Assembly (NCBI GenBank): GCA_947652605.1 | Contig: OX393581.1 | Coordinates: 12,342,640 to 12,406,639, forward strand | DNA length: 64,000 nt | Source of the DNA: Elmis aenea | Taxonomy: Eukaryota > Arthropoda > Insecta > Coleoptera > Elmidae | Direction: 5' to 3' | Shown: positions 1 to 11,943 of the stretch, piece by piece | Numbering within the stretch: the stretch's first letter is position 1 | Layout: the number at the start of each line of letters is the position of its first letter | Notes under the pieces: generated by a model | Database searches by the model: none | What the model saw: the letters and a program-made list of their open reading frames with translations, nothing else | What the model was told of the DNA's origin: nothing | Position numbers and translations under genes: made by a program

Positions 1-1024
1 CTACAGTTTGTTTTTTTTAACCACTTGAAGAAGGTTTATTTATCTTTTATACAATTGTTTGCATTTTTAAAATCAACTTTAAACTGAAACTGAATAAAAT
101 AATAATAGTTGAGAAGATGCCTTGCTTGTAGTTGTTTAAATGGGAAAAGAGAATGTAGATATTCTACTGCAGTCTTAAATGGTCCATCAGTTTAAATATA
201 CTTCCAATAATTTTGATATTAATGCGTAAAACATTTTGTGTTTTACGTTCAGATAATTTAAATTCTTTTAAAGCCACAAAAGTTTCGCACATTGAAATAT
301 TCTGAGATACAATTTTCAGAATGTGTTTATAAAAGTTGAAGCTCGACAATGAGAAAGAAACCATGCTTCAGCAAAGGGATCATTGTAAAAGGTTTTGAGA
401 ATTGTAGGACATTTCTTCCCCTAAAAAATAATATAATTTTTGAGGGCTGCAGATTTAAAATCTTTTCTAAAGCCGGTTATAGTAGAGTTAACCACCTAGC
501 TTTACTGCACCCTAGTAGTTTTAATAATTAAAAATCTAAATCATCACAAACTTCTTTACAATTTTCAACTCGCACCGAATAGATATAAAAGTATGAACAA
601 ATGTTTACTTCGATATTAACTTAACTGGAAGGTATTTACACCAATACTAATGCAACTGTTTCATATGTGGCCGGCACAATAATCACCAAATAGGTAAAAT
701 ATTGTCCACATATTTAAAAAAAAAATAATAATTAAAAAAATTGTTTTTTTTTCAAAATTAAATTGTCTAAAAGACATCGATTTCAAATAAAGGGCTGTCC
801 TTTACAATAAAAGACGTATGGTGAGTGGTCATCGTAACTATATGTAAGCATCTTTTCCTGAGGAATATCCAGAACAGTTTCGAGACTTTTGTTTCTTCGT
901 TAGTAGATAATTTTTACATGTCTGTTAAAAAAAAAGTGCCGATGAATAGACGACACGCTTTAAAATAGTCCAGATTTTTGTGAGCATAAACTCTTTCTGC
1001 AAATAAGAAAATTATATAGCATCA
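1..1024. other. AT-rich stretch without recognised gene
   Basis: Only short open frames with no recognisable motif. No terminal repeats or RNA signature seen. Confidence 0.5.
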
Positions 1025-1480
1025 TACCGTGCTTCGCAAAAGTATCAAAACAGACAAATATCTAGAACACTGTTAAACGTATTATAATGAAATTTGGTAT
1101 TTGACCATAATCGTATTTACTTCAAAAAATGAATGAGTTATATGAGTTTAAAGTCAACCGTTTTTGTGATATTCACACTATTATAAAAATTTGACGATAC
1201 AGCATTTTCAAAAATGCTCAACGTTTAAAAACTTTGAAAATGCACTAGAAATTTGTTTGCAATTTAGACTGACAATAGGTTAATTTACACTTTGCACTAG
1301 CTACATTTTAAAAATGTACCCTATTTTTGTTAACACAACCTTATATGGATACAATTTAACTGTCCTTTAAAAATATGAAGCCTGTTTTATACCTAAAATC
1401 GATATATTCTGACATATCACGATTTTATTGGGTACTATTAGAGCAAGGTAATATTTTTTTTAAAGTAGGCTATGAAAGTG
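1025..1480 (+). repeat. Tc1-like terminal fragment, copy 1
   Basis: Begins TACCGTGCTTCGCAAAAGTA and continues with text closely matching 25075-25400 (shared words such as AAATTTGGTAT and CAAAAGTAT). CAGTGCTGCGCAAAAGT-type ends flanked by TA are usual for Tc1-like elements. No matching right end was found, so this is a solo end or truncated copy. Confidence 0.5.
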
Positions 1481-1591
1481 GACAGCAAAAATGTTTGAGC
1501 AATTGAAAGGAGAAGAAAAACAGGAAAGTTGTAATTTAATTTTTTCGCTACAAATTTTTGACAATAAACAGCTAAAAACAATGATTACTTA

Positions 1592-2570
1592 TACAGGGTG
1601 TCCAAGCCAAGACGAATTATTCGATAGCTCTGTTATTAGTAATAATATTTAAAAAAGGTAAATATAAAAGTTGTTTGTAGTCACTTACTACATAACCTAC
1701 AATTATTTTCAACTATACACAGTGTTTTGTTTTTGCGCTCTGATACCAAACATTGTTTTTTTTATATGGAACATCCTGTATATTTTGTAATTTTTTGATG
1801 TAAAATTAAATTTTCTTTCAAAAATATTATAGGTTGTTCACGTCTAAAATGAACAGTTTTTGAGTTATTAACGTTTTTTTGAAAATTTTGACAGATGCAG
1901 ACCTTTATAAAAATATTTATATTTATTAACATAACAACACCAGATCAAATTGCTCTGGTAATTTATTAGACAATAGTGTCATAGTGATTGTTGATTGGTT
2001 AAACTTTTTAAATAATATACAAGGTGTTCGTTTTACTCGGTCCATTTCGCTAAACTTTAAACGCATGTAAGTCATTTTTTTTAAATGGAACACCCTATAT
2101 ATTTTTACATTTTCTTGTAGAAAATTTAATTATCTTTTAAAGTTGTGAAGGATGTTTTATGTCTAAATATAATATTTTTGAAGTTATTTCGTTTCTTATG
2201 TTTATTTGCGAGTAGTTTACTTAAAATATCGGTAGTAGCCTTTGAAAATTCAAAACAATTTATATGAACTGTCAACCAAAACACTTAATCGGCACACTTT
2301 TCACTATTATGCCACTAAAAATCCATATTTTTTAAGAGTTGTAGTTCTGGTGTTATTTGCTGCCATTTATGCTGTGTATCTATACAGGGTGTTCCATATA
2401 AAAAAATTATGTTTGGTATCAGAGCGCAAAAACAAAACGCTGTGTATAGTTGAAAATAATTTTAGGTTATGTAGTAAATGATTACAAACAACTTTTATAT
2501 TTAACTTTTTTAAATATCATTACTAATAACAGAGCTATCGAATAATTCGTCTTGGCTGGGAGACCCTGTA
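1592..2570. mobile_element. Long-TIR TACAGGGTG element (non-autonomous)
   Basis: Starts TACAGGGTGTCC and ends AGACCCTGTA inside a TATA context. The arms (about 1592-1790 and 2386-2570) are near-identical inverted repeats of about 190 bp, sharing for example GACGAATTATTCGATAGCTC and its complement at 2527-2550. Each arm contains a further inward-placed copy of the end motif (near 1770 and 2386). No coding sequence is left between the arms. It is most likely a deletion derivative of the DUF4817-carrying Tc1/mariner-like family seen at 57.4-58.9 kb (inference). Confidence 0.75.
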
Positions 2571-3306
2571 TAATAGTTCAGTAAAAAAAATATGTTTCAA
2601 ATTTTTCCTATTTTCTTGTGAATATATAGGCGCACCCAGCCACTAATTCTAAACTCCTAAGTGGCGGTTACCCTATATAATAAATTAAAAATATGTAAAT
2701 GACATAGCCAATATTAAAGCTCTCCTACCACGATCTATGACCTATGCATAAATTTGCTTAAATAAATAAAACAGTTTATGTAACAGCGATTTAATATTAA
2801 ATAAAGCGAACGAAATTGTGTTGTTTAACTATCACGGTTATCAAATACCTTTGTCAGGCTCTTAAAATGTTTGTTAAAGATACATTTAAAAAAATTAATT
2901 AAATCGTAAGAAACCCAAGCATAACCAAAGCAAATATAAGTTTTTAATTAACAAAAAAACTTGTTTGTAAATCCTGTAAAGTACTAAGTAACAAACTGTA
3001 AAAGCTCTGATTATTTTCAGTCGCTTTAATTAATGTTTTATAAAAGAATAAGTGAAACGTTCTTAATAAAATACATGCATAAGAAAGTCTTTTACGCCAG
3101 ACATTCGCTTGTAATTACTACATTTTCATAATAACTAGTTCTCTGCAAGAATAAAATGTAAAAGCATAAAATTAAATATTAAGAGAGCGCACTCTAGCGA
3201 GAAGAAACGAAGTCAAAGTAACTGTAGCACAAAAGGCATTTTTATTTTGGTAATAAAAAAGCAAAAGTACAAGTATAATTTAGTAAGAATTGTCAATGCT
3301 TGTTAT
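2571..3306. other. Unassigned AT-rich spacer
   Basis: No open frame of note, no terminal repeats, no RNA signature recognised. Confidence 0.4.
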
Positions 3307-3494
3307 ACAGGGTGCACCACGACCCTGAGATTCTTCAATAGCTCCTTTATTAATGAAAATATCAAAAAATGTTTAATACAAATATTGTGCGAACCTATTT
3401 TCTACATACCCTAAAATTATTTTCAAATATACAGGGTGTTTCGTTTGATCGGCACATAAAAAAATTTAATTTTTCAAATAGAACACCCCGTATA
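3307..3494 (+). mobile_element. TACAGGGTG-family end and mini-unit
   Basis: A left end TACAGGGTGCACCACGACC at 3307 is followed by a 63-bp unit, 3432-3494, that begins TACAGGGTGTTTCG and ends GAACACCCCGTA. The left end at 3307 has no matching right end downstream, so this is a fragment. Confidence 0.55.
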
Positions 3495-3734
3495 TTTTTA
3501 CATTCTTGGATTCCACTTAAAATTTACTTTAAAAAATGTAAAAGGTTATATGGGTCTTAAGTCTAACGTTTTCGTAAAATTTACATTTTTGTGAAAATTT
3601 TGAGCGATACAGCACTTTCAATTTTTTTTTACATTAAAGTTATTTAAAAAAGCGGTAAAACTTCGTTTAAAATATAAGTATATTGACAATAGATTAATTA
3701 ACACTTTGCGTTAGCTACATTTTAAAAATATTAT

Positions 3735-3815
3735 ACAGGGTGTTTTTTACGCTTGGTCAAACTTGTGAAACTTTAAACATCGATAAGTAATTTTTCTTAA
3801 ATGCAACACCCTGTA
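3735..3815 (+). mobile_element. TACAGGGTG mini-unit (about 80 bp)
   Basis: Begins TACAGGGTGTTTTTTACGC and ends GCAACACCCTGTA. The sequence after it (TATTTTTACATTTTCTTGTA) matches the text after the similar unit ending near 2105, so the unit is part of a longer repeated sequence. Related inverted text lies at 25260-25380. Confidence 0.55.
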
Positions 3816-4439
3816 TATTTTTACATTTTCTTGTAGAGAATTTAATTGTCTTTTGAAATTATTAAGCATATCCTATACCTAAAGTTAATATTTTTCGAGC
3901 TATCTCGATTTTTATTAGTATTACTAAGGCAATTAAAATATTTTAAAGTGGGCCATGGACGTAAGTCGTAATTTTTCAAAGAATTTTTAAACAAAAGAAT
4001 AAAAAGAGCTGCAACTTTAATTTTAGGCTAAAAATGTACCCCATTTTACCGACATTTATTGTATAAATTGTTCAAGATTATGTCCTTGTTTTACGCACAG
4101 ACCTTGTCTGAAAGACTCTAGCTCCCTTTATAACATTTCTACATTGAAAAATAGGACGATTTAGCCCATTATGCATTATAGAAAGTTGCATCGTTGCTAA
4201 GTTACAGCCCCATGAAGAGGGGATGAAAAATTGTTGTTTTATTGATAAATCAAGAACGCTTTGACCTACAACATTTATATTTGGCACGTATTCTACAATA
4301 GGCAAGCGTGTTCTTATGCATAAGTTTGAGCGAAATCCCACCATAGGGGGCGCTACAATCGATAATGGCAGAGAAAAAACCTGCTGTATTTTTTTTTTGT
4401 CGATCGTAATTTCAATTTTTTATTGCAACAGTCGGATAG

Positions 4440-4843
4440 GTAGGTGTAAAATGTAATACCTTCTGAAGGTACTTTTTAGTGAAGAATGCGTTTGTTATTC
4501 TAAATTTTTTCTATCACTTGCCATTTCTGAAATATTACCCCTAACTTCATTTTTTCTTAAGGGCTGCGAAGTTGGGTATTGAACAGTTAAATGTGCTCTA
4601 TTTTTCTCTTTTTAATGAGATATTAGGTACTTGCTATATATATTTTTAAATAAGTCACAAAATCAATAAAAGTCGTATTTTACCAATCACTTATCAAGAC
4701 GAAAAAGTTACGAGAAAAAAAAAAGAAATTGAACAGTTTCCTATTTTCTGTTATAAAATCTGAAATAACAAGAATTTTGTACAACCTGTATCTCCTATAA
4801 TAAGGGAGATCCCCATGCTGGAATTGTTGTCTGGAACACCCTG
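4440..4843 (+). mobile_element. Rearranged fragment of the 57.4-kb long-TIR family
   Basis: The first part (about 4440-4705) matches the inner left arm of the element at 57357-58872 (ATTACCCCTAA, GCGAAGTTGG, GTCACAAAAT). The last part matches the outer right arm in its own orientation (GAGATCCCCATGCTGGAA, then ACACCCTGTA). The left terminus and the centre are missing, so the copy joins half of one arm to half of the other. Confidence 0.6.
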
Positions 4844-5555
4844 TATACATTTAGATACTACGCAGGAGTGTTGTTGCTGTAAAGCACATACTACTAAGCT
4901 CTTTCATAATCAAATAAAAATAAAATTTTGTTAAATCTCTTAGGTACGTAAGCTTGTCTACGAAAGTCAGTGATTCAACCAATAACAAAACTCCGATTCG
5001 AAGTAACAGTAGTAAAATAAAAAGAAAAACCTGAGTTATTCGTTTCCCTAATCTCATAAAACTTAAATCGATTTCTCAAAAATATAAATTCAGGATATAA
5101 AAAGTACACTTGTTCCTTTCATTTTCTGGGCGCCTTTTAAGTTAAAATTAAACAAAAGACTCCTAGCAACTCGGCGATTACAACTTGTTCGTATTGTTTT
5201 AATTAAAAAAGGCAAAGAGACATATAGCCAAAGGAGCAATTGATCAACTTGTTATTGGCAATTTCAAAGCTGTCTTCGACTTTTAAAAATAAGCCTTTGT
5301 ACATCAATTGAAACTTTACTTCAACATCGTTCCGTTTATTTCTTGACGATGAAATAAAAGTGCTTAATATCGCTGAAGGCGGATCCTGTTACTATTGTTA
5401 AAGAAGTTATAAAATTTAAATTTTTACAATGACATTTTTTTGTAAACATGAACGCATAAATTTTCAGTAAATTTTGAAAAAGTAAAATTATTAAGTAAAG
5501 AAAAGAGACAAATAATGAAGGAAGGTTTATATGTTGAAAAAAACTGTAATTCCAA
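4844..5555. other. Unassigned AT-rich stretch
   Basis: Small frames of up to 86 codons show no recognisable motif. No terminal repeats seen. Confidence 0.35.
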
Positions 5556-6215
5556 TGAAAATTTCCTTCACCTGTCAAATTTGCGTTTTCAACCAATCAC
5601 TAATTTTAAATCTTCTAGAGACTACCAATAAGAGCATTATTACACGGTAATAATTTTACATTCCCCTGTCAGATGTTGATCCTCCTGTAAAATTTGCGTT
5701 TACGACCAATAACAAACACAGATTTCCTAAAAACGAACAATAAACATAATCATACACTAATAATATGCTTTTCGCAATTAACATATTTTCATGCGTTAAT
5801 GGTCGTTTCTAAGAAATCTGCGTTTGTGATTGGTCGAAAATATAAATTTGGAGAGGGAATTAAAAATTTTAGTCTTGATAATTTTTTGACGAATTTCGGC
5901 GACCAGTAGCGTTACTTTAATATAGATTAAAACCACACCCCTGACGCACCACTCTGACAGTACTTGTAAAATTTGACATAACATACATTGATTTGAAAGG
6001 TGGGTTAGGTGAAGAAAATTTTCTGACAAAATATGACTCGTGCATTGCAAATAATCTATAATTTTTGACAAATCTTCACTCATACAAGTTGAATCAGAAA
6101 AAATCACTCGTCCACTTCGTGTACTCGTGTGTCTTTCAGCTTAACTTGCATTCGGGCATATTAACCAAAAATTATCGATAATTTTTAATGCACTTGTTAT
6201 ATTACTACTGATAAC
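5556..6215 (+). repeat. Dispersed repeat family R1, copy A
   Basis: About 650 bp aligns by eye, same orientation, with 51535-52195. Shared landmarks include TTCCTTCACCTGTCAAAT near the start, CGGCGACCAGTAGCGTTACT, and CAAAAATTATCGATAATTT near the end. The ends are partly inverted to one another: a TTTCCTTCACCTGTCAAAT block at the left and its imperfect complement near 5990-6025. An internal palindromic pair surrounds ACCAAT/ATTGGTC words. No protein; class unknown. Confidence 0.65.
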
Positions 6216-7175
6216 ATTTCATTAAACTAAATTAATTTACTTTTAGATGAATGTTATAGCTAACATTAATCGTTGTTACCATAGTTGCATGTAAGTAAGT
6301 AAATAAATACAAGATTGCTACTTTGACTAAGAGACGAAGAGTCTCGAAACTGGTGAAGCTTTTCGAGAAATTCTATACACATTTTTTTATTTTAAAAATT
6401 TAAAAATTTAATTATGTCGAAATAGAAAAGCGAAATTTATCTTTTTGTAAGTTCTTTCAGGTATTGTTATAGTTTATGTCTGGACAAATCTGCTAGCGTG
6501 CATCTAGTTATTCTTAGGATTTAAGTACTTCAGATTTTCTTATTTGTAAAGCGCATAGTCTAATATTATATTCCGAGTTTGTTCTTAACATTTTAGTACC
6601 TCTCCATGAATATTTCAGTTTTCGCCGTGTTCTGTTTCTGCACAACTACAACATATTTCTTGGTAATAAATTTGAGGACCTAGTGCAAACGTTGGGCCTC
6701 AGTGACAAATATTTCGCAAGTCTATATGTTAATAATGTTGGCGCGCGCGTGTGTTATGCTAGAAACACTCGGGGAATATCAAGTTACCAACTCCTAGGGG
6801 TGCAATGGAATGGATAAGTGGGACTTTACGCGGTTTTTACGTACTGCATCGGAAAATGCAGAAAGACTGCAATCAACTTACATATAAATTGAATTGGGCA
6901 CGCTCTCTGAATGGTTCCGAAATTGGAATTTTATCGGTTGTGTTGGAAATTGAAAGTGGCTCGACGATATCAGTATGTCATTCTTATTTATCGCTGGTTT
7001 AAGCTAGTCCTAGAGCACGTAGGGAATTATTAATTGCACACGTAGACATTACATTAAGTGGTGTAATAAACAATGGTCCCGCAAATGTTTCGCATAAAGC
7101 ACCGGTTTAGCGTCTTAAATAATAAACGAAAGCTTTATAATTTTAAATAAAACACAAATGATTCGTAATTTACAA
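6216..7175. other. Stretch without recognised gene
   Basis: Contains a GC-richer patch at about 6738-7010 with CpG runs (GGCGCGCGCGTG). A 65-codon frame at 6805-7002 resembles nothing I know. Confidence 0.35.
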
Positions 7176-7794
7176 AAGCGACTCAGTGGCATAGCTAGGG
7201 GTTGGTAAGGGCGGTACCCAAATACCCAAATGGGGTTGAAATTAAAATCTCGGGGTAATAAAGGAACAGTAGATATAATAATCAGTGTTGGCACTAGCGC
7301 TACTCCCAATGAAAAATGCACATAAAAAATGAATTCTTATCGAAGTCATAGGGTAAATTGGGCTAGTCGACCTGACTTCACTGAAAACCCGCCCCCTAGT
7401 AACGACAGAAATTCCATGTAATAAAGTTTATGATAGAGTACCAACCATTCAATAAAATTTACATTTCATTTATTTTAGGCATTAAATTCCATGCAGTTTT
7501 AAACTCTATTGCAAAAGGGATTTTTCACTTCCGTTCTATTGCGAACATTTAGTTTGAGGTATAAAACTCTTTCTATATTAGCCAATCGACGCATAGCGAT
7601 AACATTCGTCCAATTATTTGTTAATTTAGATGGACAAAAGTTGCCAACAATGGTAAGAGAACTTCCACAAACAGTGTGTAATGACGATTTTTCATTACAC
7701 TGGGAAGTTTTTAAGTACGTGATAAAACTATTGGTCGTGCGCGACTGCCCTAAGTGGGTGATAATTAGTGCAATTTGACAGGTACATAAAATCC

Positions 7795-8080
7795 TTTTTG
7801 TGCGATCGTACTAGAAACAGCAGTTTGACGGACGCGTTAGCAACCATAAAGTACTGCATTACCGGCCCTATCCTTAGCAACGGCCGTAAAAGTTACTTTT
7901 CAGGCCGTTACCCTTAGCAACGGCCGAAAAAGTAACTTTTACGGCCGTTGCTAAGGAGAGGGCCAGTAATGCAGTACATACGCCGTCATCTGTCAGTGAC
8001 AGAATGTCACGTAGTTTCTAACCTATAATTTTGAAAATTACTAAAAATTTAAATTGTTTTTCATTTGATCGCACAAAAAA
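7795..8080. mobile_element. MITE with internal 127-bp foldback
   Basis: Bounded by TTTTTGTGCGATC and its complement GATCGCACAAAAAA. Inside, 7851-7977 is a near-perfect inverted repeat with about 50-bp arms (GTACTGCATTACCGGCC ... GGCCAGTAATGCAGTAC) containing TTAGCAACGGCCG. The block is absent from the inverse hAT copy at 28.0-28.1 kb, supporting a later insertion. Confidence 0.65.
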
Positions 8081-8299
8081 TGTAATATGCACCTCGGCCA
8101 AAACGTACTTTTTGGCCTTGATACATAAATAACTATTATCATTTGTATTATATTTGGAGTCGTGTCTAGCTAGGCAATCAAGGTGCCCTTTAGGATATGC
8201 ACCGTAATGTATGTTTTTTGTTTATGAAAACAAGCCACAAAAACATAAATTTAAAGCAACAACAACGTTTTTACGTTTTTTTTTTCTAAATCTTAAGCT

Positions 8300-8504
8300 G
8301 TAAGCGTGCGTCCAGACGTATGTAATATGTAATGTAATATAACGTGTAATGTAATGCGAATTGTTTGGACGGTACAGGAGCACGATGCGAATCCTGTTGT
8401 TTTTGTATTACATGTAACGCTCGCAGTGACGTAAAACGACGAATTTGCCTTACATTACACGTTACATTACATTACATATTACATACGTCTGGACGCACGC
8501 TTAC
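8300..8504. mobile_element. MITE with about 60-bp inverted ends
   Basis: Starts GTAAGCGTGCGTCCAGACGT and ends with the complement ACGTCTGGACGCACGCTTAC. The arms are rich in TGTAATGTAAT words. Nested in hAT copy 1 and absent from copy 2. Superfamily unresolved. Confidence 0.7.
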
Positions 8505-9282
8505 ATGGTGTTACTTTTTTGGAATTTATGTGCATTTTATGTCTGTATTTATATTACTTTTTTTTTTTGTAATTTTGTATGTTATGTAGGTATGTATCTT
8601 TTCTATTTTGTCTTTTCTCCACTTTTTTGTGTCGATCTCTGTTTGCTTTTGGAAAAATCAAAAGTTTGAAAGGAGCGGCAAACTCAGGGACTTTAACTAC
8701 GCCACTGAAGCGACTCTACGTTGAGACTGAATTCTCCAATTAAATATTTGTCGATGTCAGCTAGTACCTATAATACCAGTTGCTTTTGAAAATTGCTACA
8801 GGGCCTGCTAAAGTGTTTGGAAAATTGTCCTACCAGTTTTAGACTAACCTCTAGATTGTTCATAGTGCGCATACCCCACTTACATCTACATTTCTTTGGC
8901 CCGTGGACACGTCGATCTTTTCCGATTACGTTGTTGAATCGTTCGCGAGATTAATTTGTTTAAAGTGTCCATTAAAACTCAAAATTATGAAGGTTCTGTG
9001 TTTTGTGAAACAATTAGAAGACTACAACAAGCTGATAATCAAAGGTATTTAGTTTAAATAGTTTTTTGACTACTTATCTTCTAGTATTCTGTATGTTTTA
9101 ATTCATCAACTGTCAAATTCTTTAAACCTAGGTAAAACGTTTGGTGATAACACATGTGGTCGATATGCAATCAATGGAATGCAAATTTAACTTGTTTCCA
9201 TTGGAGTTAGCCAGCGATTTTAAAAATTGTGTGCTTGTGCAATTTTTTGAACTTAAGTTTTTGGTGTTTGGTTGAAATATTA

Positions 9283-10065
9283 TACAGGGTGAGGCATCAC
9301 TTATGACACCCCCACTTATTTTGTTATTGGAAAGAACTATCAAAAAAAGTTTCAAATAAAAGTTGTTTGATACAGTATTTCCCAAAATATTGTCATGTCA
9401 ATTTTTTGTTTTCTTTTGTTTTTTTAGGAGTTACGGCACCCTATTTGTTTTTTTAAATGGCACGATACATATTTTTTCATACGGTTTGAAATACATTTTC
9501 TTTCTCTTTTCAACGCACTACAACTTTTATACCCTTACATAACAAAAGTTTTAAGAAAATCGCAAAAGAACATTTTTGTTCTAAAAGCGTACGGTATAAA
9601 TTAATTTACATTAGAAGGCTTTGAAAATGATACCAAATGGCAAAAGATTTTGAAAGAGTTAATAAGGTTACAACGGTTAACACAAAACTACTGTAATACA
9701 TTTTTTACCGTTCTGTATCATTTTCAACGCCTACTAATATAAATTAGTTAATAACGTACGCTTTTAAAACAAAATTGTTCTTTTGCGATTTTCTTAAAAA
9801 TTTTGTTATGTAAGATTATAAAAGTTTTAGTGCTTTGAAAAGAGAAAGAAAATGTCTCTTAAACCGTATAAAAAAATATGTATCGAGCCATTAAAAAAAA
9901 GCAAATATGGTGCCGTAACTCCTGAAAAACAAAAGAAAACAAATAATTGACATGACAATATTTTGGGAAATATTGTAACAAACAACTTTTATTTAAAACT
10001 TTTTTTGATAATTCTTTCCAATAATTAAATAAGTGGGGGTGTCATAAGTGATGCCTCATACTGTA
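9283..10065. mobile_element. Long-TIR TACAGGGTG element
   Basis: Starts TACAGGGTGAGGCATCACTT and ends GATGCCTCATACTGTA. Arms of roughly 350 bp are inverted copies (AAATATTGTCATGTCAAT against ATTGACATGACAATATTT; GGCACCATATTTG-type words in both). The short centre, about 9645-9700, has no coding sequence. Confidence 0.75.
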
Positions 10066-10522
10066 TTAGTAGGCTTTGAAAATTATACAAAACGGTAAAA
10101 AATTTATTACAATAGTTTTCTGATTACCGTTGTAACCTAATTAACTTTTTTAAAGATCTTTTACCGTTTTGTATCATTTTCTAAGCTTACTTATGTAAAT
10201 TAATTAATAAAGTACGCTTTTAAAACAATAATGTTCTTTTGCAATTTTCTTAAAAATTTTGTTATGTAAGGGTATAAAAGTTTTAGTCCGTTGAAAAGAG
10301 AAAGAAAATGTCTTTCAAACCTTATAAAAAAATATGGATGGTGCCATTAAAAAAAAACAAATATGGTGCCGTAACTCCTAAAAACACAAAAGAAAACAAA
10401 AAATTGACATGACAATATTTTGGGAAATACTGTATCAAACAACTTTTATTTGAAACTTTTTTTGATAATTCTTTCCAATAACAAAATAAGTGGGGGTGTC
10501 ATAAGTGATGCCTCACCCTGTA
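10066..10522. mobile_element. Tandem second right half of the 9283 element
   Basis: Immediately after the first right terminus, the sequence restarts inside the element (TTAGTAGGCTTTGAAAATTA, comparable to 9616-9635) and repeats the whole right arm, ending GCCTCACCCTGTA. The left terminus is absent. This looks like an abutting truncated copy or an unequal-exchange product. Confidence 0.7.
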
Positions 10523-11229
10523 TGTATTTTTAAATTTAAGCTGGAAAATATTTTTAACTTTTCTTACATTTTGGTGTGATCCGTGTTTGATACTTTATTC
10601 ATGTATTTCGATGTGTAACCATTTCCAATCAGAAAGAAACCTAAACAATTTCGTTTTTCATAAAATTGTCGTTACATATTTCATAGCCCGGAACAATAAG
10701 CGCATTAATAGAGTGGTTTTTGAGATGGTGCATGATCTGAATTTAGGTACATGTACATGTTGATTTGTTTTGGTTTTCTACAAATGTTGTATTCTTAACT
10801 ACAAAAGAGGTTAAAACGTAAAACCAACTTTTTTTAAAATGTTTTTTTATGTTATAGTTTACAAAAATAATTTTTTGGTATACATGAGTCAAAGTATTGT
10901 GTTCAATATATTATGTAATTGTTTAAGTAATTTTAAAATCTCGAATCCTTAAAAAAATGTGCAGTTAACTTAACAGTAAACTGTTTTTGTTGTACCTTGG
11001 TTTAATTTATCAGACCTAAAATCTATTAGTCTACTGATGATTCAGTAATAATCAATGATCGGCCATACCGGCCTTTTGGCCGATTAATCGGTTCATGTTA
11101 AATAAAATTGTACAAACTGAAAATAAGAAAAAACACCTTGGAATGTTCATCAAATAACTAAAAACATATTTGATAAGTATAATAAGGATCTATTATTTTC
11201 CAATTGTAACATAGGAACGCAAATCACGA
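10523..11229. other. Unassigned AT-rich stretch
   Basis: No recognised gene or terminal repeat. A small GC patch at 11055-11090 is rich in GGCC/CCGG words. Confidence 0.35.
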
Positions 11230-11943
11230 AGAAACTAACTTAAATACAAATTTAGTCTTAATAAGCACACATTAGACAAAATTGTTCCACTCTTTGAGAC
11301 CTACTCAGTGAGGCTTTAATGTTTAAAAAAAGTTCCATGGCACGCTAGATAATAAACAAAAATTAAAATGGGCATTTTTTTAAATCGTTTGTAACTCAGT
11401 TATACTTGAAGGTACAAAAATATTTTTGGGGAAAAACTTGTAGATTTTTACGCACTGTAAAATGCCAATATGTTTAAATTCTTAGGTAAGTTACAAAGTT
11501 GCATTTTTTAAATGGAAACCATGGATGGCTAGGACCTCATGTACAAGCATTTTTCCCTCTTTTTAATAATATAAAGCTTAATGTATTTATTTTGATATTT
11601 AGACTCAAAACAAATAAAATTCATCAAAAAGTCCTTATGAAGCTAAAGAGTGCCATGAATTTAAACAATATTCAAACAAATGAATGTTCAATTTTACAGT
11701 CCGTGAAAAATCTACAACTTTTTCCCCAAAAATATTTTTGTACCATCAAGTATAACCGAGTTATTAACGATTAAAAAAAAACTTTTTGAATTTGTGTGTT
11801 TGTTATGGAACTTTTTTTTAAACATTAAAGTATCACTGAATAGGTCTCAGGAAGGGGACCAATTTGTCTAATTTAAGCTTCTTTGTAGCTCTTAAAGTGA
11901 ACGAGATCATCCTAATAGTCCCTTCTATGTGGACCACTCTGTA
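11230..11943. mobile_element. Long-TIR element, decayed
   Basis: Arms at about 11271-11480 and 11690-11885 are inverted copies (TTAGACAAAATTGTTCC against GGACCAATTTGTCTAA; GGTACAAAAATATTTTTGGG against CCCAAAAATATTTTTGTACC). The right end reads GGACCACTCTGTA, a TACAGAGTG-type terminus; the left end is degraded, so the start is approximate. A 91-codon frame at 11499-11774 lies in the hinge and resembles no known protein. Confidence 0.6.

Larger units (their letters stand above)
7184..8707 (+). mobile_element. hAT-type non-autonomous transposon, copy 1
   Basis: Starts CAGTGGCATAGCTAGGG and ends TTAACTACGCCACTG, with an exact 8-bp target duplication AAGCGACT at 7176-7183 and 8708-8715. CAGTGGCG-type ends with 8-bp duplications are diagnostic of hAT. 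The same family lies in inverse orientation at 26432-29036. No transposase domain is readable in this copy. Compared with copy 2, this copy carries extra DNA at about 7795-8080 and 8300-8504, both with inverted termini and so probably later MITE insertions. Confidence 0.85.

Noticed and set aside
4078..4344. 88-codon minus-strand frame
   Set aside because: No recognisable domain and no support from neighbours; likely chance frame in repeat-rich DNA.
6320..6355. Hammerhead-like text GAGACGAAGAGTCTCGAAAC on the plus strand
   Set aside because: Stem II and GAAAC are present, but the CTGATGA core is replaced by an ACTAA-like sequence and no cleavage dinucleotide is convincing. At best a decayed relic; a similar weaker pattern lies at 880-910 on the minus strand.
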